A stretch of DNA of 64,000 bases, taken from Flaccisagitta enflata (Eukaryota; Chaetognatha; Sagittoidea; Aphragmophora). The DNA lies in NCBI GenBank assembly GCA_965153355.1, contig OZ231127.1, positions 11,594,001 through 11,658,000 of the forward strand, written 5' to 3'. Both the position numbers and the translations under genes were made by a program. Position 1 is the stretch's first letter. Each line of letters opens with the position of its first letter. Of this stretch, positions 21,376-31,779 are shown one piece after another. A model generated the notes under the pieces. It saw only the letters and a list, made by a program, of their open reading frames with translations. It did no database searches and was not told the origin of the DNA.

Positions 21376-23147
21376 TAAAATAGTCGTAAAAGCGTTAGAT
21401 GGTCAGCGGTACCCGTGCCCTGCTTAAGTAAGTTGTGACTGAAGTTGCGGGAGGGAGCATGGCAGCGGCCCTTAAGGCCAAAGGGGTCAATGACCTATGC
21501 TTTCACACATACGAGGCATTTTCTCCTCCGTCTTCTCCTTTTGGGCAGCGGCCCCGAAGGGGCCGATGACCTATGATTTCACACAGGAGAAATTTCTCCT
21601 CCTTCTCCTTCTCCTTCTCCGTACCCCCCCCCTTGAGACCCAAATCCTAGCCTCCAGGCTCAAATCCCATCCTTGAGGCTCAGATCCCAGCTTTGAGGCT
21701 CAAATCCCAGCCCTGAGCCTCAAATTCAAGCCTTGAGGCTCAAATTCCAGCCTTGAGGCTCAAATCCCAGCCTCAAAGCTCAAATACCAGCCTTGAAGCT
21801 CAAATCCGAGCCCAGAAGCTAAAATCCCAGCCTCAAAGCTCAAATTCCAGCATCGAAGCCCAAATCCCAACCATGAAGTTCAGATCCCCGCCTAATGGCT
21901 CAAATCCCAGTCTCCAGGCTCAAATCCCACCCTCCAGGCTCAAATCCCACCCTCCATGCCCTAATCCCAGCCTTGAGGCTCAAATAAAATCAGCATAGGT
22001 CATTAGCCCCTTCGGGGCCGCTGCCCCACTAACCACCTCACACCCATATACCCTCACATAGGGGCAACAGGTACCGCTGACCATCTAACGCTTTTGCGAC
22101 TATTCCCCCTCCTGCTCCTTCTCTGTCCCCCCCCCCAACATCCAGGCCATATCCCAGCCTCAAGGCCCAAATATCAGTCTTGAGGCCCAAATCCCTTGAG
22201 GCAGGAATTTGAGCCTTGGGATCTGGGTCTTGAGGTTGGAATTTGGGCCATGAGGTGGGAATTTGGGAGCAAATTGATTGAGGAGAAAATCCTTCATATG
22301 TGTGAAAGCATGGGCTGCCCAAAAGTGGTAAAGTGAGTGTTTACATGCTTTTTGGGCAGCGTCCCCTAAGGAGACAAAGTTCTGTAGAACACAGGGGGAA
22401 TCTGTCCATCTGTTTGTCCATTTGTCCGTCCGTCTGTCCATCCATCCATCCGTCTGTCCATCCCCCGCCCTATCCTCAGGGCTTTGTCGCCTTTGGGGGC
22501 CTATTTTGACCCAAATTCTGCCAAATAGCCCAAATCCAAGCAATATGGCCCAAATCTGAGCAAAAAGGGGTGCGTCTTTTTTGGGCAGCGGCCCCGAAGG
22601 GGTTGATGACCTATGCTTTCACACACATGGGGATTTTCTCCTCCTTCTCCTCCTCCTTCTCCTACGTCCCCCCCCTCAAATCCCAGTCCCGAGGCCCAAA
22701 TTCCAGTCTCGAGGCCCAAATCCCAGTCTTGAGGCCCAAATCCCAGCCTCAAGGCCCAAATCCTAGCCTCAAGGCCTAAATCCTAGCCTGGAGGCCCAGA
22801 TTTCAGCCGTGAAGCCCAAATCTCAGCCTCAAGGTCAAAATCTCAGCCTTGAGGCACAAATCTCAGCCTCCAGGCTAGGATTTAGGCCTTGAGGCAAGGA
22901 TTTGGGCCTTGTGGCAGGGATTTGGGCCTCAAGGCTGAATTTTGGACCTTGAGACTGGAATTTGGGCCTTGAGAGTGGGATTTGAGGGGGAGGGACGGAG
23001 GAGGAGGAGGAGAAAATCCCCCATATGTGTGAAAGCATAGGTCATCGACCCCTTCGGGGCCGCTGCCCTGCTCCCCCCTCAACTTCAACCACAACCAACT
23101 TAGGCAGGGCACAGGTACCGCTGACCATCTAACGCTTTTGCGACTAT
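21376..23147. mobile_element. Cluster of nested A-family elements
   Basis: Outer ends AATAGTCGTAAAAGCGTTAG (left, 21382) and CTAACGCTTTTGCGACTATT (22088 and 23126) bracket several inner tips at about 21538, 22350 and 22576. Subfamilies A2 (CCTATGCTTTCACACA) and A1 (GTTCTGTAGAACACAGG) both occur. Each core is its own 20-21 bp minisatellite: AGGCTCAAATCCCAGCCTT-like at 21640-21990 and GAGGCCCAAATCCCAGTCTT-like at 22675-22980. I read insertions of A into A but cannot resolve every boundary. Confidence 0.75.
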
Positions 23148-23455
23148 TTTTGATTCCCGTGGTAAACACTCCCAGTGTAGGATCTCACCTTGGCCAGCCA
23201 AAAAGACGTGGTTTGCAAAAGTCATAACAGACCGATGGACAGACCGATGGACAGACCGATGGCCCAACCAACCAACGGACAGGCCCTCGTATGCGTTCCT
23301 GAGAGGTCCATCTAAAAATGGTCTTACATGTGCAAAATCTCATCTTTGCTTCTTCCATTTTTGTTCCTGGTCTAATCATTGGCTGTTTAAACAGAACAAA
23401 TACAAATAGACCATAAGGATTGTTAGTGAAAGTATTGTAATAAATTGGTGAGCAA
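23148..23455. other. Sequence between A cluster and TTG repeat
   Basis: Includes CAGACCGATGGA tandem words (23230-23262), probably a decayed B tract (ACCAACCAACGGACAGGCCC follows); otherwise nothing recognised. Confidence 0.4.
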
Positions 23456-23458
23456 TCA

Positions 23459-23481
23459 GCGTTGTTGTTGTTGTTGTTGTT

Positions 23482-23528
<47 letters not shown>

Positions 23529-23801
23529 CGCTGTTGTTGTTGTTGTTATAAAGATTTCTTTTTTTCCCCGAGCGCCGTGCTGTTGTTGTTGTGGTTGTTG
23601 TTGCTAGGATTATCCATCTCATTGAAGTTTTCCCCCAATCATTGTTGATGTTAATGTTATTGTTATTGTTACTGTTATTGCTATTGTTGTTGTTGTTGTT
23701 ATGGTTGTTGTTGTTGTTGTTGTTGTTGTTATTGTTGTTGTTGTTGTTGCTTTTGTTGGCATAGTCCAAATCATTTTAGTTCTTTTCCCCGATCGTTGTT
23801 G

Positions 23802-23867
<66 letters not shown>
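23459..23867. repeat. (TTG)n microsatellite, three blocks
   Basis: GTTGTT blocks at 23459-23547, 23640-23750 and 23797-23867. They are separated by near-copies of a unit with TTTTCCCCGATCG / TTTCCCCGAGCG, so a unit of about 200 bp was amplified together with the microsatellite. Confidence 0.92.
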
Positions 23868-24150
23868 AAGGATAGTGCCTCTTGTAGTTTTTTCCCCAAT
23901 GACCATATTGTTTTCTTCCCCGATCGCTGTGTTATTTTTTATTTGATGTTGTTTGCTGCTTTTGTGGGCATAAGTTCTGGTCATCCCAGATATTTTTTCA
24001 GACTATGAAAATCGGTTTCCATTTGTAGGTGACGACTTTGAAAGAATCAGACCAAAAAGATATCCCTCATTGTCTTGTCTCCCCATAAATCAGTAACGCT
24101 GGATCTCAGGTAGAAAAAGAAATATCCAGATGACCGAGCAAAGAGTTTTT

Positions 24151-24299
24151 AGTTGCAGACATGCAACTCTATAATAGGCTTTGACCATCCATTGGTCGGT
24201 TGGTTGGTCGGTTGGTTGGTCCGTGGACACGAGTCGAAAAGTGAGGAAACGCGCATTTCTGCCCCTGCCAACTGGTGGCCGTGTATCCGGCCTTGTTTT
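24151..24299 (+). mobile_element. B element with AGTTGCA tip
   Basis: AGTTGCAGACATGCAACT tip: the inner stem pair is A:T instead of G:C, so pairing is kept. GGTCGG tract, CCCCTGCC, and GCCGTGTATCCGGC hairpin with CTTGTTT end. Confidence 0.8.
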
Positions 24300-24676
24300 C
24301 AGGTGCAAGCATGCTATTTTAATAGTTGCGTACAAGCTGTTTTAATAACGACAAGGCTCCCCCAATCATGTGCTAGTGTTCAGGACACTAGAGCATTTGG
24401 ACAGGAGCAGTGAAGATAAAGACCTCATTGACGCATACGCCTATGAAAGCACTTAACAATTTCAACATACAGACTAACCATCAGTTCCAATGGTGACTTA
24501 CAAAGTCGCAATTGGATGCAACACTTGCAACAGACAAGGCAAGACATGACCAATGCGTGCGCCTTACTGATTAAGAATGTATAAACTTTTTTTATGAATG
24601 AACTAACTAATGAATGAATTCATGAATAAACGACTGGATGAAATTGAAAGCGGTAAGGCATGAGAGGAATGAAGTG
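24300..24676. other. No gene recognised
   Basis: Short AT-rich stretch with ATGAATGAATGAATTCATG words; nothing else seen. Confidence 0.35.
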
Positions 24677-24889
24677 GACTCTACAACCCACTTTGTCTGT
24701 CCATCAGTCTGTCTGCCAGTCGTTCCATTTGTCCGTCTGTTGGTCCGACCTACACACTTTGCTTTTTTTTTGTTTTTTTTTTTTTTGCAGTTTTTGTCAC
24801 TGCTCCTGCCCAAATGATCAAGTGGCCTCAAATACGGCCCCTGCCCACCCGCTCACGACTGGAATAGTCGTGTGTCCAGCCTTGTTTTT
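24677..24889 (+). mobile_element. B1 element lacking the 5' hairpin
   Basis: Starts at GGACTCTACAACCCACTTTG (the sequence normally just after the hairpin), with CTGTC/CCGT tract, CACTGCTCCTGCCCAAATG, CTCACGACTGG and GTCGTGTGTCCAGCCTTGTTT. Confidence 0.7.
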
Positions 24890-25099
24890 ATGAGAACCCA
24901 GAACATCAAGGCTTCAAAATGACCGAAAATTAAAAATGTTGTAGTCTTTTTATGGCGTCATAGCACCACTTCGAATCTTTTTTTTAGTCGCGTGCACGCG
25001 ACTCTACACTTTGCCGTGTCGGTCGGTAGGTCGGTAGGTCGGTAGGTCGGTAGGTCCGTCGGTCCGTCCGTCCGTCCGTCACATTTTTGAAATTATGAC

Positions 25100-25440
25100 T
25101 TTTTATGGTTTTTTAAGGTAATTTAAGGTACTCTAGGGTATTTTAGAGTACTTTAGGGTACTTTAGGGTACTTTAGGGTACTTAAGTTATTCTAGGTACT
25201 TAAGGTACTTTAGGGTACTTTTAGGTATTTTTGGGTACTTATAGGTACTTTTGATGAATTTTGATTAATTTTGGGTACTTTAGGGTACTTTTAGGTAATT
25301 TTAGGGTACCTTAGGGTACTTAAGTTATTCTAGGTACTTAAAGTAATTTTAGGTACTTTCAGGTATTTTCGTAGTTATAGGTAATTTTGATGTTTTTTGA
25401 TAAATCTTTAGTATTTTGGTATTTTTGGGTATTTTTAGGT
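25100..25440. repeat. GGTACTTTAG-type decamer array
   Basis: Degenerate tandem repeats of GGGTACTTTA, GGTACTTAAG and TAGGTATTTT words inside the expanded B element. Similar GGTAATTTTA words form the core of the B copy at 40361. Confidence 0.9.
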
Positions 25441-25549
25441 ATTTTTGGACATATGTATTTTTTGAGTAATTTTGTGCATTAGTGGCCTTAAAGCATTAAT
25501 GCAATGCATCAGTGGCCTTAATTGTTTGAGCATGTAAACATAATCTTCA

Positions 25550-27000
25550 TTAAAGATCCCTTGTAAGTATGTAAGCATGTAAGTATGTAAGTATGTAAGC
25601 ATGTAAGTATGTAAGTATGTAAGTGTGTAGGTAAGTATATAATTATGTAGGTAAGTATGTAAGGATGTATGGATGCAGGTATGTATGTATATGTGAGTAT
25701 GTAGGTGGGCATGTAATCTGCAAGACATGTGCTGTTATGTAGGTATGTGGGCATGTGGGTGCATGTAGGTATGTAAGTACATGGCATGTGTAAGTAAGTA
25801 TGTGTGTATGTATGTGGGCACGTGTATATGTAAGTATGTATGTAGGTATGTATGTATGTGGGTAGGTAAGTATGTAAGTATGTGAGTACGTAGGTAAGTA
25901 TGTAAGTATGTATTTATATAAGTATGTAGGTATGTAAGTATGTAAGTAAGTATGTAAGTATGGGAAGGTGTATGTGTATGTGTATGTGAGTATGTAGGTA
26001 AGTATGTTAGTATATAAGTAAGTATGTATATGTAGGTGTGTAAGTATGTAAGTATGTAAGTACATGTGCAAGCACAAGTATGTGGCATGTGAGTATGTAG
26101 GTAAGTATGGGCATGGCAAGTAGCATAAGGCGTGGCATGTAAGTATGTAAGTACGTAGCATGTGGCAAGTATGTATGTGTGCTGTAAGTATGTGAGCATG
26201 TAGGTGAGGGCAGGCAAGTAAGTATGTAGGTAAGTGTAAGTATGAAAGTAAGGTAAGGTATGTAAGTAAGAATGTAAGTATGTAAGTATGTATGTGGGTA
26301 TGTAGGCATGTAGGTAGGGGCATAAGTGTGCAGGTAAGTATGTAAGTATGTATGTAAGTATGTAAGTGGGTAAGTATGTAAGTATGTGAGTATGTATGGG
26401 CATGTGTATGTAGGTATGTAAGTATGTAAGTAGATAAGCTTCATTAAAGATCCCATGTAGGCATGTATGCAAGTACGTAAGTATGTATGTAAGTATGTGA
26501 CTATGTAAGCAAGCATGTAAGTTTGCATGTAAGTAAGTATGTATGTAAGTAGGTAAGTGTAAGTATGTGAGGCATATATGTAAGCATGTGGCAAGCATGT
26601 AGGTATGTAAGTAAGTATGGGCATGTGGCAGCAGGCATGTATGTGGTATAAATATGTAAGTAAGTATGTAAGTATGTATGTATGTATGTATGTAAGTATG
26701 TATGTATGTATGTATGTATGTATGTATATGTACGTATATGTATGTACGTGTGTATGTAAGTATGTAAGTATGAGTATATGTGGGGCATATAGGTATGTAT
26801 GTAAGTATGTATGTAAGTATGTATATAGTATGTATGTAAGTATGTAAGTAAATATGTAAGTATGTATGTATGTATGTAAATATGTAAGTATGTAATTAGG
26901 TAAGTATGTAATAATGTAAGTATGTAAGTATGTAAGTATGTTAGTATGTAAGTAGGTAAGTATGTAAGTGAGTATGTAGTAAGTAAGTATGTAGTATGAA
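25550..27000. repeat. (GTAT/GTAA)n tetranucleotide array
   Basis: About 1.45 kb of GTATGTAAGTAT repeats with interspersed GGCATGTG words. TTCATTAAAGATCCC occurs at both about 25546 and 26439, showing larger-unit duplication. Long YILTYLHTYL frames are repeat translations. Confidence 0.95.
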
Positions 27001-27079
27001 GTTATGTAGTTGTGTGTAGTATGAAGTTGTGTAGTTTTGTGTAACTTAGCACGCGACTGTTGGCCTGTTGGGCTTGTTT

Positions 27080-27373
27080 CAAAGTGTCATAAACTTCAAA
27101 CTTGCAGTACATCGATATCGAAATGATGCGAATATGCAAATCCTAACACTTGTTTCATTTTAGTATTGAAGTGGTGCATATCGAAGTGACACAACCTGAC
27201 CTTAATCTACTCGTGGTAACACGCATTTACTTTTTTCACAACTTAGAACATTATTTGTCCTTAACCTTCATGGACTCGAAATAATGCGACTTTTTTTCTC
27301 CTCTCAATTTTGTCCTAAACTCAGATCGAACATATTGGGTCATTTTGTTATCCGAGTTGTCAACGTCTTGGTT

Positions 27374-27378
<5 letters not shown>
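27080..27378. other. No gene recognised
   Basis: Contains CGATATCGAAATGATGCG-like words but no coding or RNA signal. Confidence 0.35.
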
Positions 27379-27455
<77 letters not shown>

Positions 27456-27529
27456 AGATGGAAGGACGGACAGATGGACCGACGGACTGACAAAGCGGGG
27501 TGTAGAGTCGCGTAGCACGCAACTAAAAA
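27379..27529 (-). mobile_element. B1 5' half joined to a (CT)n run
   Basis: The (CT)n run 27379-27452 directly abuts the tract of a minus-strand B copy (GGACGGACAGATGGACC) that ends in CGCGTAGCACGCAACTAAAAA. The missing 3' half is replaced by the microsatellite. Confidence 0.75.
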
Positions 27530-27799
27530 GAGTGTCCTAGTCCTAGTCCTAGATCACGCTCAATTGCAACCGTATGTTTATGAACGAGCCCCTTCAAAAA
27601 AGTTCAATTCACTGACCTTTTTTCAAAAAGAAACTCACTTTTCTTAACTACCCCTTGACCGAATGAGTTGAGATTTAACGTGGATAAACATTGCTGACGA
27701 ATGAGCCCAGTCCCATCATTGTGGCTTTACTAGAACATAAGATAGCAATTTCTAAAGATAAAAAATCATGCGACGATTTTAAGCAAATAGGAGATTTTT

Positions 27800-28135
27800 C
27801 ATTCTTGAATAGATGTGGCACTTACCGACTTCCTACAATAGGGGTCTTTTTGCACGCATTTTTCCAACCTGCCCCATGGTATTGGGGAACGCCATGCAAA
27901 ATCTCAAGTTATGCTATCTTCATTGGGCTAAAACCGATCCCTGTCGAGCCGTGCATGCGACCTATCAAATGAAAGGGAATTTTATCAGGATTAACATTAT
28001 GCTGTCAAAAAATAAGTCAAACTAACCTAAAAAAAATTCAATGCAAAATCAAGGTAAAAATTTTAGATTTTTCAGTTTTTTTTCAAAAGCGCCTTGGGAA
28101 AGATTTTCTTCTTGATAGTTCTTGGTTTGTATACT
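27800..28135. repeat. Interspersed repeat G, copy 2
   Basis: Inverted relative of 20411-20860, with CTTCCTACAATAGGGG, TCAGGATTAACATTATGCTG, AAAGCGCCTTGGGAAAG and TGGTTTGTATACTC. The reading frame over it (27691-27972) is not conserved in copy 1 and is rejected as a gene. Confidence 0.75.
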
Positions 28136-28596
28136 CAATAGTTCTCTCTGTAATCGATTTTGGAAGAAGACATATTCTTTGTTTTTCATTTTTCATTTCC
28201 TATGCAAATTTAGAAATTCGACCAGCCCCTTATCAGTGACCAAAAATAAAATAAGTATAAATTTTCAATAATTTTTTAAAATAATTATTGGCTAAACTTG
28301 GTCCTCTTGCTAAGTAAATGCAAATTTTTTTTTTAAATATGATGTCTGAGCTATCTCAATCACTTTTATTCATTTATTTTTACATTTTGATTTATACATT
28401 TTTTCGGAGGGAAGCCGTCTTACGCAGAGCTTTTTAAATTTCACACTGTCATCTGGTGGAGTAAGATAGGTGTGACAGGGAAGCCGTCATATGATCTTTT
28501 ATTTATGTTTAACATAGCACAGATGGCACGAGGTACATCAAACGACTAAAACTACTATAGTGGTTAATCAGTTACGAGATAAGAACGACGGTTTTT
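28136..28596. other. No gene recognised
   Basis: AT-rich. GGGAAGCCGTC occurs twice (about 28411 and 28478) and also in repeat G copy 1, so this may be further decayed G sequence. Confidence 0.35.
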
Positions 28597-28808
28597 AGTC
28601 GCGTGCTACGCGACTCTACAACCCGCTATGTCGGTCCGTTGGTTGGTCGGTTGGTCGGTCGGTCGGTTGGCCGGTTGGTCCCCTTTTTTTTCGGCGTTTT
28701 TGAGCTTTTTGAGCTTACAGCTCCTGCCCAGGTGCCTTGGTGACCCTCTCCAGCACTGCTCCTGCCCACCCGCACGCGACTAGGGTAGCCGTGTATCCGG
28801 CCTTGTTC
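28597..28808 (+). mobile_element. B1 element, best full-length example
   Basis: In order: tip AGTCGCGTGCTACGCGACT, CTACAACCCGCTATGTCGG, GGTCGG/GGTT tract, CCCCTTTTTTTTCGGCG, TGCTCCTGCCCACCC, subterminal CGCACGCGACT, hairpin GCCGTGTATCCGGC, and CTTGTT end. Length about 212 bp, non-coding. Confidence 0.9.
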
Positions 28809-28937
28809 TTAGCAAACAGGTCTGTGAAAGAAAGATAGCCAAAAGACTACCTGAGCGGTCTTATGCTTTCCCATCTTTGAAAAAAAAAGATTCTTCGTAT
28901 CGCGTCATTAACTGCAATCTCTCTCGTACTTTGTTAG

Positions 28938-29219
28938 AAAGAACTTCGTGATTTTGTCAGAGAGCAAGTAAAGTTGGAGCTAGATTTTGAGTATACACCC
29001 AGATACTTCCATTCCGAGACAAATGGAACACCATTAAGTGTGATTGGCGCAAGTGTGATTGGCGCGCATGAGAAAGACTCAAAATATTTACCAAAGTACA
29101 TCGATTTGGTTCATCTTTCATCGTACACTAACAAGAACATATGTTTGTTGGCAGGCATTATAAAACAAAGAATTCATAAAAAAAATCGGTGGGATTCTGA
29201 AACTACACCGAATTTCTGA
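28938..29219 (+). CDS. Possible terminal exon, unknown protein
   Basis: An open frame of about 93 codons follows an acceptor-like CTTTGTTAG (28937) and ends at TGA 29219. The peptide begins KELRDFVREQ and contains YLPKYIDLVHLSSYTN. Composition looks protein-like rather than repeat-derived, but no family was recognised and no partner exon was found. It could equally be chance or part of a decayed element. Confidence 0.25.
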   Translation, partial: KELRDFVREQVKLELDFEYTPRYFHSETNGTPLSVIGASVIGAHEKDSKYLPKYIDLVHLSSYTNKNICLLAGIIKQRIHKKNRWDSETTPNF

Positions 29220-29347
29220 GCTGATGCCACCAACACATAAACGCGTTGCCCCAGTAACATGAAACTTTATGGGTGACCATAACAGGATGTGACCTTTATT
29301 CAAGAGCCGGCGTTTGTTCCGCAACATGCATCGTAACATTACCATGA

Positions 29348-29512
29348 AAACCGGATACACGGCTACCCAAATCGCGTGCGGGTGGGCAGGGGCCATGTTT
29401 GAGGCCACTCTATCATTTGGGCAGGAGCAGTGAGGCCAAAGACCGCAAAAAAACGAAAGAAAGTGTGACGGACCGACGGACCGACAAAGCGGGTTATAGA
29501 GTCGCGTGGCAT
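29348..29512 (-). mobile_element. B1 element with short tract
   Basis: On minus: GCCACGCGACTCTATAACCCG, a very short CGGTCCGTCGGTCCG tract, TGCTCCTGCCCAAATG, subterminal GCACGCGATTTGGG, and GCCGTGTATCCGG end. Confidence 0.78.
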
Positions 29513-30053
29513 AAACCTGCCAAGCAGATGAGGGCAGGTGAAGTATCCAATTTGAGGAGAAAGCAAAACTAATTGTTTTGACATGCCAAATCATTTTTTC
29601 TTGTGGGAATCTGCGTCTGTGCACTTGAGACGCTGATCAAAAAAATTAATTTCTCTGTTCTGGGATTGCTAGGCTCTCCCTAATAACGTGAGAAACAAAG
29701 GAGTATTTCAAGGAAGCTGAGGCAGCTTTTGTTTAGTGACAAAAATTGTCTCACTATGTTGAACTGGGGAGCTATTATGTATGAAATAATCCCAAAATAT
29801 AATTTTTGGGCAATTTTTGGGCTATATTTGGGTAATTTCTATTTACACCCTTTGACATCCAAGGTGATTGAGGTCATTCTGAATTTAGCTAGGTTTTTCA
29901 TGGTGGCAGAAACACAGTGATGTAGGCTGTTCGTTTTGTTTGGTACGTTATTCAGGTATTGAAGCTAGGATGTCCACCCAGCTGATGTAATCCCTTTAAT
30001 TCATCTTTAAATTTTACGTGTTTCGGTTCCTTTTCTTTCTCTTACATACACAG
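29513..30053. other. Presumed intron or upstream sequence of the receptor-like exon
   Basis: AT-rich with a polypyrimidine stretch TTTTCTTTCTCTTACATACA just before 30054, typical of a 3' splice site. A possible short frame (29729-29920) has no motif. Confidence 0.4.
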
Positions 30054-30949
30054 AAATGATGGACACATTTTTTGGACAAGGGACAATCATCTTCAGTTTC
30101 AAAGATCTTAACACCGAAATCACAAACGTGATCCAATTTCTCGATTATCTAATGAAGATTTCATTGCCACTTTTGCATTTGGTTTATGCACTTAGTAGAT
30201 TTATAATTATTCTCCATCCTCAACTCATTCCGAAGTTTTGTTCTAAAAGAGCATCTATTTTTGCGATAGTGCTAGTCTTTCTGCTTTGCGGGATAGTATC
30301 CTCACTTAACCTTTTTAGCGATGACTTATCGTTTGCCGCTCTTCGTTATTTTCATAACAACTATGTAAAGGAGCAAGATGCAATTAAAAAAGAGAATCAT
30401 AATGAGCAAGACACGATTAAAAAAGAAAATCACAAAGACATACTGATTGTATTGAACATTTTCTTGACGCTGACTTTGTCTTCTCTCGTTTTTATATTTC
30501 TCATTTTTCTGACGAAGAGGATGAATGACAGTCTTAAAAAGTCCATTTTGTTTTTAAACTCCATGGAAAATGAAAGATGCAAAATGAGTTCGGCCTCATA
30601 CACGAAGATCATCAACTTGAATATCCTATTACTACTCATAACTTTGTTTTCCCTTACTGTGACATTATCTGAGACGCTTCTCATTCATTTGTTTTTGTTC
30701 ATGGATCAGTACATTGGATTAAACTTCACTACAATGACTTTCCTATTAAGGTTTACCTACATTTTTCTAATCATATTATCAAGTTTGGCAATTTTACTTA
30801 CGCCCCTTATGTTTTTGAGTCATACTCCTTCAATTAAGAAATCATGGGGTTCTGTCATGAAGTGTCTTTTCACGTGCTTTAAGTTTTGCAAAGAAGATGA
30901 ACAATGTTTAACTATGGGGGCCTCAACGTCTTCAAATATTCAGCTGTAG
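30054..30949 (+). CDS. TM3-TM7 exon of a divergent 7TM receptor
   Basis: A frame of 297 codons from ATG 30056, preceded by the acceptor TTACATACACAG and ending at TAG. Five hydrophobic helices are visible at about residues 25-52, 65-85, 125-150, 185-215 and 226-255. The first ends in SRFIIILHP (47-55), in the position of the DRY motif closing TM3 of rhodopsin-like receptors. The last ends in TPLMF, where NPxxY would be. A basic stretch and clustered cysteines (FTCFKFC) follow, as in helix 8. TM1-TM2 are absent and should lie in upstream exons that I could not find. The loop before TM5 has an 11-residue tandem repeat (EQDAIKKENHN / EQDTIKKENHK). Ligand unknown. A decayed receptor fragment is the alternative. 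Confidence 0.55.
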
Positions 30950-31010
30950 TTTTGTTTCTTTGAGAGGAGCTCCCCTCTTAATTTGGTGCTTGGTTTCAGA
31001 AAGGATTTTT

Positions 31011-31359
31011 TGGTCGCGGGCACGCAAATCTACACCTTTCTGAGTCGATCGGTCAGTCCATCCCCTTATCCAAAATATTTTTGAAATATCATCTTTTTTG
31101 TCTTTTTTATAGTAGTTTAGGTATTGTATCATATTGCATTGTATTGTATTGTATTTTACTGTATTGTATTGTATTGTTATATTGTATTGTTATATTGTAT
31201 TGTATTGGATTGAATTAAATTCTAATGTCTTGTATTGTAGTATTGTATTGTAATGTTGTATCGTAGTATTGTCTTATAATATATTGTAATGTTGTATTAT
31301 ATTGTATTATAGTATTGTATCGTAGTAATATATTGTAGTATTGTATTGTATTGTATTGT
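31011..31359 (+). mobile_element. B 5' end with a (TATTG)n core
   Basis: Degenerate tip GGTCGCGGGCACGCAAAT and CGATCGGTCAGTCC, followed by TTTTTGAAATAT and a TATTG pentanucleotide array (about 31120-31358). The B 3' end is absent; family-F element 31361 interrupts the array. Confidence 0.65.
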
Positions 31360-31360
31360 A

Positions 31361-31777
31361 CACTCTTTTCAGTTTTTAAGGACCAGTTAAATTTTCTGAG
31401 CCTGGATTGTCCTAAAATTTTTGCAAATTTCATGCTGAAATGTTCTTAGCGTGTCCTTAATATTTTTCTTTGATTTTCTTACAATTATAATATACTCATT
31501 GAAATAACTTATGTTCAGTATGTGTAAATATAAGTTAAATATGATAGTTACTACTTTGAAACAACAAAAATATGTCATTAAACAAAAAATGTTACAATTT
31601 TCTATAGTTAAGATAATTTTCTATTAAATTTGCGTAATAACAATTTGAATTGTCAATCAAAAATTTTTTTCTTTATAAATCTGAGGCTGGGCTTTGTCCT
31701 TAAAATGTCCTTAATTTTTGGCAAAATTTCAGCCTCGATGTCCTTATGAACTTTGTCCTTACTCAATAAAAAGAGTG
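31361..31777. mobile_element. Family F TIR element, copy 2
   Basis: Inverted ends CACTCTTTTC...AAAAAGAGTG flanked by TA (31359-31360, 31778-31779). It sits in a TATTG array: TATTG lies on the left and TATTG resumes on the right. AAGGACCAG, TGTCCTTAAT and TGTCCTTA words recur inside. No transposase. Confidence 0.8.
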
Positions 31778-31779
31778 TA

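Larger units (their letters stand above)
24986..27079 (+). mobile_element. B1 element expanded to 2.1 kb by tandem repeats
   Basis: The 5' tip AGTCGCGTGCACGCGACT and (CGGTAGGT)n/CCGT tract open the element. Exactly the expected subterminal partner GCACGCGACT lies at 27049-27058, followed by TGGGCTTGTTT. Between them lie GGGTACTTTA-type decamers (25100-25420) and about 1.45 kb of GTAT/GTAA-type tetranucleotides (25550-27000). Both diagnostic ends are intact, so I treat the arrays as an internal expansion of one element. Confidence 0.82.

Noticed and set aside
25643-26598. Long minus-strand frames rich in YLHTYILTY
   Set aside because: Translation of the GTAT/GTAA array; every frame is open and composition is purely repeat-driven.
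27691-27972. 93-codon frame with protein-like composition
   Set aside because: Lies largely in interspersed repeat G, and the related copy at 20411-20860 does not keep the frame.
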